Below are positions 5,430 to 11,180 of a DNA stretch of 11,180 nt, in pieces. Location of the stretch: the NCBI GenBank assembly GCA_023269335.1, contig JAHFTM010000030.1, positions 1 to 11,180 of the forward strand, written 5' to 3'. A program made the translations under genes and the position numbers. Each line of letters starts with the position of its first letter. Within the stretch, counting starts at the first letter, position 1. The DNA is from Chlamydiia bacterium (GTDB lineage Bacteria > Chlamydiota > Chlamydiia > Chlamydiales > FEN-1388). The notes beneath the pieces are model-generated. The model was given only the letters and a program-made list of their open reading frames with translations, did no database searches and had not been told where the DNA came from.

Positions 5430-7991
5430 TCAATGCTGCCACAAAATGTGCGCCTCTTCAAGTGGCACCTGTAACCCTGGAAAGTGAGCAAGCGCTCGTG
5501 CAGTGTAGTACTCTTTTGGACGAATTGCAGGTACTTTTGCCTTATAAAGATAGCTCCCCGGAGCGCCTTGCACCTCTTCAACAAGCTCCATTGCTTTACG
5601 GTAAGGCTCTGCCCCATTTTCACCTTCTGCAAAAAGCTCTACCAGCACAAGATTTGCGTCCAGAGCTCCACGATACAGTACCACTTCAAATTCATACTCA
5701 GCTGCTATCTCTTTACTCTTCACTGCTGAAAACTGCAGCTTCGCCCATTTCTCATTCAGCTCATGCTTATAGCTCACCATTTTTTTTGCCTCTGCCGCAT
5801 TATTCTCAGTACGCTTTGTATACGCACGCGCTTGCGGGACGTAGTACTCCTCTGTATACTGTCTTACTGCACGGCTTGCCGAAAATTGGGGCGTAAGCGT
5901 TGCCATGCTCGCACGCATGCGCGCAATCCACTGTACGGGCATTCCCTTGTCATCTCGCGCATAAAATTCAGGGATCACCTGATTTTCTAAGATCTCATAT
6001 AGCTGCAGAGCATCTTTTTCATCTGCTATTCTATCATCTATCGGCTCCTGGACCACCAGGACCTCTTTTTTATTCATCTGACTGCCCTCTCCTAGTGCAA
6101 AGCCAACTTGTGGACTATAAGCCTCTGCCCACCAGCCATCAAGCACAGATACATTGATACCACCATTGGCTAACACCTTCATCCCACTTGTTCCACAAGC
6201 TTCCCATGGTCTTCTTGGATTATTGATCCACACATCCACTCCGCGCACAAGCTCTTCTGCGACAAGCATATCATAATCAACGACAAACAACACATGAGGA
6301 CGCACTTCAGGGCGTCTGATAAATTGAATCCACTCTTGAATCATCTCTTGCCCGTAACGATCTTCAGGATGGGCTTTGCCAGCAATCACCAGCTGCACAG
6401 GCCTTTGTGGATTGGTTAAAATACGTAGCAGTCGGTCAGGATCATGCAGCAGCATATTTGGTCTTTTATACGTAGCAAAACGTCTGGCAAACCCTAACGT
6501 AAGCACATGCGGCTCAAAAAATTTATTAGCGCGCTCCACCACATTATTTTCCTCACCACGAGCAAGTAGCTGTCTTTCCATTCTTTTTCTGCAATAGCTT
6601 ACAAAGGCATCTTTTGCTTCGCTTCTCATCTGCCATATTTTATCGTCAGAAACTTTTAAAAAATCTTCTTCAAGTCCTTTTACAGTGCCAAGCCAACGTT
6701 TTTTTCCGCAAAATTCACTCCACAACTTATTCGAAGCTCTCGACTCCCAGCTCGGCACATGAATACCATTTGTCACATGTCCCACAGGAACTTCTCTTTC
6801 TGGCCAATTGGGGAAAAGTGAAGAAAAAATACGCTGACTAACTTTGCCATGAAGCTGACTTACACCATTGACAGCGCCACTGCCGCGCATTGCTAAATAG
6901 GCCATATTGAAATTTTCAGAGGCATCGCCAGAATTTTTTCTTCCCAGCGCCAAAAGATCGTTTAGGCTAATATCAAGCTCATTTTTGGCATATTTTCCCA
7001 AATACTGGTCGATAAGTGCTGGAGAAAAAAGATCAAATCCAGCGCTCACGGCTGTATGCGTAGTAAATACATTTCCTGGTCGAGTGGCTAAAAGTGCTTC
7101 TTCAAAAGTTACTTTTTCCTCTTTCATAAACGCGCGAGCACGCTCAAGTATTGCAAAAGCTGCATGCCCTTCATTTAAATGAAACACTTGGCATTTGATG
7201 CCAAGCTCAGAAAGTAAGCGAGCCCCACCAATACCAAGGACAAGCTCTTGTTTTAAGCGAAGCTCTGCGTCACCGCCATACAATTCGCTCGTAATACCTC
7301 TATGAGCCGGAAAATTGGCTGCATCATTTGTATCTAAAAGATAGAGTTTCACTCTTCCTACTTGCACTTGCCAAGCTTTCAGCCACAATGACCATCCTGG
7401 CAGAGCTATTTCAATCCTCAGCCACTCTCCATTGGCTTTTCTCAAAGGTAAAATGGGCAACTGTCCAGGATCATTATAAGGATACAGAGGCCGCTGCTCT
7501 CCATTTTTATCGATGACTTGGCGAAAATATCCCTGTTGATAAAGAAGCCCAATACCTACAAGCGGAATACCAAGATCACTTGCTGCTTTAAGCTGGTCTC
7601 CAGCCACATTTCCAAGACCTCCTGAATAAATAGGAAGTGCTTCACTTAACATAAATTCCATACTAAAATAAGCTACTTTCTTCAAAGACGAATCAGGGTG
7701 GTATTCCTGAAAATATGAGGCCGTGGTTGCCTCTTTGCGCTTGATTTGCAAAAGCTTCACAGCAACTTCAAGAAATTCAACCTCAGCCAGCATAGCCTTG
7801 AGCTTTTCGATGGACACCGTTTGCAACACTACCCAAGGGTTATGAGTTTCATCCCATAGCTTTTGATCCAAACGACGCCAGATCTCATCAGCATCACGAT
7901 CTTTCGACCAGATCAGGTTCAATGCTAGCTCTTCAAGCACATCGTAACCCTTCACATCTACTCTTTTATAACTTTGGTTTTCAAAAGTCAT
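5430..7991 (-). CDS. glgP: Alpha-glucan (glycogen/maltodextrin) phosphorylase, GT35 family with DUF3417
   Basis: This PLP enzyme releases glucose 1-phosphate from the non-reducing ends of alpha-1,4-glucans and mobilises glycogen in the cytoplasm. The 853-residue protein belongs to the long bacterial/archaeal alpha-glucan phosphorylase type. Residues about 15-100 resemble the N-terminal DUF3417 domain (NLIWSKDRDADEIWRRLD, then HNPWVVL). The catalytic core follows with AYFSMEFMLSEALPIYSGGLG, FHLNEGHAAFAILE, TTHTAVSAGFD, GHVTNGIHVPSW, FARRFATYKRPN and VIAGKAHPED. EACGTSGMKVLANGG contains the expected PLP-binding lysine, K605. This subtype differs from the shorter classical GlgP of Chlamydia and E. 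coli. The ATG at 7991 has a strong ribosome site (AAGGGGTATAA). Its start lies only 9 nt after the stop codon of the emrB remnant, so it is probably transcribed with emrA and emrB. The core motifs I checked are all present. Confidence 0.95.
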   Translation of the reverse strand: MTFENQSYKRVDVKGYDVLEELALNLIWSKDRDADEIWRRLDQKLWDETHNPWVVLQTVSIEKLKAMLAEVEFLEVAVKLLQIKRKEATTASYFQEYHPDSSLKKVAYFSMEFMLSEALPIYSGGLGNVAGDQLKAASDLGIPLVGIGLLYQQGYFRQVIDKNGEQRPLYPYNDPGQLPILPLRKANGEWLRIEIALPGWSLWLKAWQVQVGRVKLYLLDTNDAANFPAHRGITSELYGGDAELRLKQELVLGIGGARLLSELGIKCQVFHLNEGHAAFAILERARAFMKEEKVTFEEALLATRPGNVFTTHTAVSAGFDLFSPALIDQYLGKYAKNELDISLNDLLALGRKNSGDASENFNMAYLAMRGSGAVNGVSQLHGKVSQRIFSSLFPNWPEREVPVGHVTNGIHVPSWESRASNKLWSEFCGKKRWLGTVKGLEEDFLKVSDDKIWQMRSEAKDAFVSYCRKRMERQLLARGEENNVVERANKFFEPHVLTLGFARRFATYKRPNMLLHDPDRLLRILTNPQRPVQLVIAGKAHPEDRYGQEMIQEWIQFIRRPEVRPHVLFVVDYDMLVAEELVRGVDVWINNPRRPWEACGTSGMKVLANGGINVSVLDGWWAEAYSPQVGFALGEGSQMNKKEVLVVQEPIDDRIADEKDALQLYEILENQVIPEFYARDDKGMPVQWIARMRASMATLTPQFSASRAVRQYTEEYYVPQARAYTKRTENNAAEAKKMVSYKHELNEKWAKLQFSAVKSKEIAAEYEFEVVLYRGALDANLVLVELFAEGENGAEPYRKAMELVEEVQGAPGSYLYKAKVPAIRPKEYYTARALAHFPGLQVPLEEAHILWQH

Positions 7992-8000
7992 TTATACCCC

Positions 8001-8819
8001 TTAGTGAGCCACTACTTTGCGCTCTGAAACTTTCACGCGCTTGCATAAAAAAATAAATGGAATTAAAGCTAAAAAAAGCCACGCCCCAAGCCATGACATA
8101 TCGTTTGTAGACAACATAAAAGCTTGCTGTTCTACTTGCATGTCAAGTACTCGATTGGCGACATCCGTTGAAAAATTTGCACTTACATTGGCAAGGCCGT
8201 CATAAAATTGCGTCACTTGCTTACGATAGATTGTTAGAGATTCTGTAAGACGGGCATGATGGAAAATCTCAAGACGTGACCATAATTCAATCGATAAAGA
8301 AGTTCCAAAGCCACTTCCTACTAAGATTCTAATAAAGTTGAAGATACCAGCTGCATGGGCATACCTTGCAGGCGGTATCTCACCAAGTGAAAGCTGTACA
8401 AGAGGCAAGAAGAAACAGGCAACGCCAAAGCCTTGTAAAAATCGAGCAAACATAATGTCATTTAGGCTGACTTGTGTGGTGAAATTGGCCTGATAAAAAA
8501 GGCTGAATGAAAAGAGAGTAAAACTAATCACCCCCCAATAGCGCAGATCAATGCTACTCATGTACTTGCCGACTGTGGTAGAAAGAAAAAAAGCTGCTAT
8601 ACCAACCGGCGCTACTGCCACTCCTGCCCAGTAAGGAGTGTAGTTTTGTTCTGTCTGCAACCATAAAGGAGTAGTGACCGTACTTGAAAAATAGACTAAG
8701 AAGCCACCCGTAATTGCAATCGTGCCAAATAAAAAATTACGATTTTCAAAAAAAGAAAAGTCAACGATTGGATATTTTTGTAGCCGCGTCCAAATGACAA
8801 AATAAACGAGAGCAATAAT
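8001..8819 (-). CDS. emrB: EmrB C-terminal half (fragment)
   Basis: This is the open frame after the emrB break, 272 codons from the junction to the stop at 8003-8001. It contains PIVDFSFFENRNFLFG, WAGVAVAPVGI, FLQGFGVACFFLPLVQLSL, the periplasmic EmrB-type segment FHHARLTESLTIYRKQVTQF and a last helix ending in KRVKVSERKVVAH. No start codon with a ribosome site precedes it. The first possible start is a TTG at 8660, which would omit one and a half helices. If it is made at all, the product is a half-transporter of six or fewer helices and is unlikely to pump. It ends 9 nt before glgP, so ribosomes leaving it could feed glgP initiation. Confidence 0.75.
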   Translation of the reverse strand: MIALVYFVIWTRLQKYPIVDFSFFENRNFLFGTIAITGGFLVYFSSTVTTPLWLQTEQNYTPYWAGVAVAPVGIAAFFLSTTVGKYMSSIDLRYWGVISFTLFSFSLFYQANFTTQVSLNDIMFARFLQGFGVACFFLPLVQLSLGEIPPARYAHAAGIFNFIRILVGSGFGTSLSIELWSRLEIFHHARLTESLTIYRKQVTQFYDGLANVSANFSTDVANRVLDMQVEQQAFMLSTNDMSWLGAWLFLALIPFIFLCKRVKVSERKVVAH

Positions 8820-9471
8820 TGATTTGCAAGCAGCCTACGCCAAATGAAAGTAAGCATAATCCTGTCCAGTCAATGGGCAAACGTTCGATTTTTGTTTCTT
8901 GACTTTTTAGAAAATAGCGCACTATCAACGCAGAAAAAATACCAAGCGGAACATTGATATAAAAAATCCATGGCCATGAATAGACATCTGTTAGATAACC
9001 ACCTAAAATAGGTCCTACAACTGGTGCAACAACCACAATCATAGCCCAAAAACCAAGAGCACTACCCTGCTTTTCAGGCGGATTGCACGCAATGACAAGG
9101 CTTTGTGATAAAGGGATGAGCGATCCTGCAACAGCGCCTTGCAAAGTACGAAAAAAAACAAGCATCGTCAGGCTTGTAGAAAGACCACACAGAAATGAAG
9201 TGAGGGAAAACAATAAAATAGACCAGACAAAAAGACGAATGCGTCCAAAATAGTTTGAAAGCCAGCCTGTTAAAGGCAAGATAATGGCATTACTTGCAGC
9301 AAATGAGGTAATCACCCAAGTACCTTGATCTGCACTGACACTTAAATTTCCGGCAATATAAGGAATCGCTACATTGGCAATCGATGTGTCAAGTATTTGA
9401 ATAAATGTTCCTAGACAAACAGCTACATTTAATAAGATTAACTTCCAGCCACTGTAGTATTCAGAAGTCAT
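8761..9471 (-). CDS. emrB: EmrB N-terminal half (fragment)
   Basis: The 236-residue product starts at ATG 9471, inside the last codons of emrA (11-nt overlap) and just after GGAAGGAT, so its translation is coupled to emrA. It keeps the first helices of a DHA2 transporter: the D residue in helix 1 (QILDTSIANVAIPYIAG), WVITSFAASNAIILPLTGWL with motif A SNYFGRIRLF, the arginine in FFRTLQGAVAGSLIPLSQSL, and motif C APVVGPILGGYLTDVYSWPW followed by IFYINVPLG. The last 20 residues after CLQI (NYCSRLFCHLDAATKISNR) are out-of-frame sequence and not EmrB-like. The fragment would end after about seven helices, so it should not transport on its own. Confidence 0.8.
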   Translation of the reverse strand: MTSEYYSGWKLILLNVAVCLGTFIQILDTSIANVAIPYIAGNLSVSADQGTWVITSFAASNAIILPLTGWLSNYFGRIRLFVWSILLFSLTSFLCGLSTSLTMLVFFRTLQGAVAGSLIPLSQSLVIACNPPEKQGSALGFWAMIVVVAPVVGPILGGYLTDVYSWPWIFYINVPLGIFSALIVRYFLKSQETKIERLPIDWTGLCLLSFGVGCLQINYCSRLFCHLDAATKISNR

Positions 9472-10705
9472 ATCCTTCCAAATTTTTGCAGATTATTTCA
9501 TCCATAATTTGGTTAATTTTCTCTTGGTCAATATCAAAGACGCGCGTTTTACTCACTGCCATTTTAGGAGGTACTTGAGCCAGCATTGGTAAATTTTGAT
9601 TAGAAAGATCTACCTCTACTTCACACGACAGTCCAAGTCGCGTTGGAAACGCTTTCAGCTTTTTAGGATCAAGACTAATTCTTACAGGCAGGCGCTGAAC
9701 GATCTTAATCCAATTTCCCGTAGCGTTTTGCGGAGGTATCAATGAAAAAACACTTCCTGTTCCAGAGGCTATTCCAAGCACTTTTCCTTCATAGACAACT
9801 TTTGATCCATAGATATCCAGCTTCACACTTGCCTTCTGGCCTATGCGCATATAGGCAAGCTGTGTTTCTTTGAAATTGGCATCCACCCATACGTAGTCTT
9901 GTGGAATCACTGCCATTATAGCGACACTTGGTTTTACCCATTCACCTACATCCACAGACCTTTGTGCAACATATCCGGTATAGGGAGCATAAATACTACA
10001 ATGATATAAATTATAGTAAGCGATACGCACTCGCGCTTTAGCTTCTTCCAGCAGAGGATGCTGTTTAATAAAGGTAACCCCGCGTGCGTCACAGGCCACC
10101 TGTAGCTCAAATTTTGCCTGCTTCAAAGCACTTTCTGCTGCAAGAAGATCATCTCTTGCATGAATGAAATCTTCATTGGAAACTGCACCTATATCCACAA
10201 CTTTTAAGCGATCATCATAGTTGAGCTGCGCTCTAGAAACTTCAATCGTTTTGTTTTCTACGTTAGCTTGCTTGACAAGCACTTGGTCATAACGCTGCCT
10301 GACCTGCAAAACTGTTTCTGAAAGTGCTGCAAGCTCTCTTTCATAAAATGCTTGATAGGCTGTACTATCAAGTGTAACTAGAAGCTGCCCTTCTGTGACG
10401 AGATCTGTATCATCGGCATAAAAAGCTGTTACAGAGCTCTCTATAGCTGAATTGATAGTGATCATATTGCCGTTGGCATAAGCATCATCTGTCCATTCAT
10501 AGTACTGAAGATACAGAAGCCAGAGCAAAAACCAGAGTGTGCCGGCTATCAATAGTAAGAAGGTAAATCGATACAGTGTGCGATAGCGTGAATTATTCTG
10601 AGTGGGAAGCTCAGGAGATGAAACCGTGGAATGAGTCTCACTTTTTGAGCTGACTTCCTGATTTTCTGGTGGGCTTTTTTTCTCTGGCTGGTTACTCGTC
10701 ATCAT
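9461..10705 (-). CDS. emrA: EmrA/HlyD-family membrane fusion protein of a multidrug efflux pump
   Basis: EmrA anchors in the inner membrane and bridges EmrB to an outer-membrane TolC-type channel. The 414-residue protein has a polar Ser/Pro/Glu-rich cytoplasmic tail (1-46), one membrane helix (about 48-70) and then the family hallmark TDDAYANGN at 72-80. A biotinyl-lipoyl-like half motif (ESSVTAFYADDTDLVTEGQL) leads to a long helical hairpin (about 115-225), the returning lipoyl half (SIYAPYTGYVAQRSVDVGEW) and the beta-barrel. The EmrA signature PPQNATGNWIKIVQRLPVRI lies at about 321-341. Length and motif order are normal and the frame is intact, unlike its partner emrB. Two adjacent ATGs (10705 and 10702) are possible starts, both with a weak GGG upstream. 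It leads the emrA-emrB-glgP block and is divergent from the flavin reductase gene. No outer-membrane channel gene is in the window. Confidence 0.93.
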   Translation of the reverse strand: MMTSNQPEKKSPPENQEVSSKSETHSTVSSPELPTQNNSRYRTLYRFTFLLLIAGTLWFLLWLLYLQYYEWTDDAYANGNMITINSAIESSVTAFYADDTDLVTEGQLLVTLDSTAYQAFYERELAALSETVLQVRQRYDQVLVKQANVENKTIEVSRAQLNYDDRLKVVDIGAVSNEDFIHARDDLLAAESALKQAKFELQVACDARGVTFIKQHPLLEEAKARVRIAYYNLYHCSIYAPYTGYVAQRSVDVGEWVKPSVAIMAVIPQDYVWVDANFKETQLAYMRIGQKASVKLDIYGSKVVYEGKVLGIASGTGSVFSLIPPQNATGNWIKIVQRLPVRISLDPKKLKAFPTRLGLSCEVEVDLSNQNLPMLAQVPPKMAVSKTRVFDIDQEKINQIMDEIICKNLEGYDF

Positions 10706-10824
10706 AACCCATATTAAATTTTTTATTTTATTCAGACCCTACAATGTTTTGTTTAATAATGCAATAAATATGGAAAGCACAAACTAAATGCGCTAAGATG
10801 TGCTCCAAAAAAAGAGGGAAATGT
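10706..10824. promoter_or_regulatory. Divergent upstream region of emrA and the flavin reductase gene
   Basis: This 119-nt AT-rich stretch must hold promoters for both directions unless transcription enters from elsewhere. I see no convincing paired -35/-10 hexamers and no clear operator palindrome. The only firm signal is the ribosome site GAGGG at 10814-10818 for the rightward gene. No regulator gene lies nearby. Confidence 0.4.
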
Positions 10825-11180
10825 ATGACTTATACTCCAAAGATCCTTGCCTTTGCAGGCAGCTTGCGTAAAGATTCATTCAATAAAAAACTTGTGAAAA
10901 TTGCCATGAAAGGCGCAGAAAGTGCGGGTGCCAAGGTTACTTTTATTGATTTAAAAGACTACCCTCTTCCTCTTTATGATCAAGATATTCAAGATGCTGA
11001 GGGACTTCCAGCTGCAGCACTCGAGCTAAAAAAGCTCATGATGGAACATGATGGCTTTTTGCTTGCGCTTCCTGAATACAATAGCTCTATGTCAGCAGCT
11101 TTTAAAAATGCGATCGACTGGGCTTCAAGACCTGCATCAAAAGATGAAGTCAACCTTGCCTGCTTTGTAGACAAAGTTGT
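10825..11180 (+). CDS. NAD(P)H-dependent FMN reductase family protein, cut by the right edge
   Basis: The visible 118 residues form the N-terminal part of a flavodoxin-like FMN reductase (FMN_red family, which includes ChrR/azoreductase-type quinone and flavin reductases). Strand 1 leads into the FMN phosphate-binding loop G12-SLRKDSFNKKL, followed by VTFIDLKDYPLPLYD. P83-E-Y-N-SSMSAAFKNAIDWASRP is the conserved flavin-contact and dimer region of this family. The ATG at 10825 sits six bases after GAGGG; a nearby ATG at 10821 is in another frame. Family members are cytosolic and typically reduce flavins, quinones, chromate or azo dyes, and the exact substrate cannot be told here. Divergent placement beside a drug-efflux operon fits a detoxification role, but that is inference. 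Confidence 0.9.
   Translation, partial: MTYTPKILAFAGSLRKDSFNKKLVKIAMKGAESAGAKVTFIDLKDYPLPLYDQDIQDAEGLPAAALELKKLMMEHDGFLLALPEYNSSMSAAFKNAIDWASRPASKDEVNLACFVDKV

Larger units (their letters stand above)
8001..9471 (-). pseudogene. emrB: emrB, DHA2-family drug transporter gene broken by an internal out-of-frame deletion
   Basis: EmrB is a 14-helix major facilitator (DHA2) that exports drugs by proton antiport together with EmrA and an outer-membrane channel. The locus covers both ends of EmrB, but the frame changes near 8820. The upstream frame reads through PIDWTGLCLLSFGVGCLQI and then runs into 20 out-of-frame residues and a stop at 8763-8761. The downstream frame resumes with IIALVYFVIWTRLQKYPIVD, matching E. 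coli EmrB VVAICFLIVWELTDDNPIVD from memory. E. coli has about 21-23 residues between these blocks, including the loop LDRGKELDWFSS, and they are absent here. Restoring the frame needs a missing length of 3n+2 nt, for example 65 or 68. A simple base-calling error would not remove this segment. Both remaining parts are well conserved, which suggests recent inactivation. Confidence 0.82.

Noticed and set aside
5366..5896. A 176-codon plus-strand open frame with an apparently hydrophobic start
   Set aside because: It lies almost wholly antisense to the conserved C-terminal part of glgP, has no ribosome site, and its Leu/Ser/His/Pro-rich composition is typical of a reverse-strand shadow.
8761..9471. 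Two separately functional half-transporters from emrB
   Set aside because: The first half ends in 20 out-of-frame residues and the second has no start signal. About 20 residues of the normal protein are missing at the break, so a deletion is the simpler explanation.

Overview
The window (about 40% GC by eye) reads as the chromosome of a Gram-negative, host-associated bacterium. The main clue is a predicted BTB/POZ-domain protein at 2860-4080. BTB proteins are mainly eukaryotic, but large families occur in amoeba-associated Chlamydiae (Parachlamydia, Protochlamydia, Waddlia and Simkania relatives) and occasionally in other intracellular bacteria such as Legionellales. An environmental chlamydia is my best guess. 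It is an inference, because the window has no rRNA or other phylogenetic marker.

Layout. The left minus-strand block (1-2716) holds, in transcription order, prfC (release factor 3), an eight-helix ZIP-like membrane protein and a truncated unknown gene that runs off the left edge. On the plus strand from 2860 come the BTB protein, with a basic cluster and a serine-rich tail, and then an exported seven-bladed YVTN beta-propeller protein. A 193-nt gap (5237-5429) between convergent genes contains unusual direct and nested inverted repeats. The right minus-strand block (5430-10705) looks like one operon in the order emrA, emrB, glgP. These encode an HlyD/EmrA membrane fusion protein, a DHA2 drug transporter and an alpha-glucan phosphorylase. 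Divergent from emrA, at the right edge, is a truncated NAD(P)H-dependent FMN reductase gene.

The main anomaly in the operon is emrB. Its two halves lie in different frames, and compared with full-length EmrB about 20 residues (the loop joining two central helices) are missing at the junction near 8820. An out-of-frame deletion has therefore probably inactivated the pump, while emrA and glgP remain intact.

Functional picture. prfC and glgP are housekeeping genes for translation termination and glycogen mobilisation. The EmrA/EmrB pair and the divergent flavin reductase suggest a detoxification locus that is decaying. The BTB protein and possibly the exported propeller are the candidates for host interaction. 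No tRNA, rRNA, CRISPR array, insertion sequence or integrase was seen. No gap between genes exceeds 300 bases.
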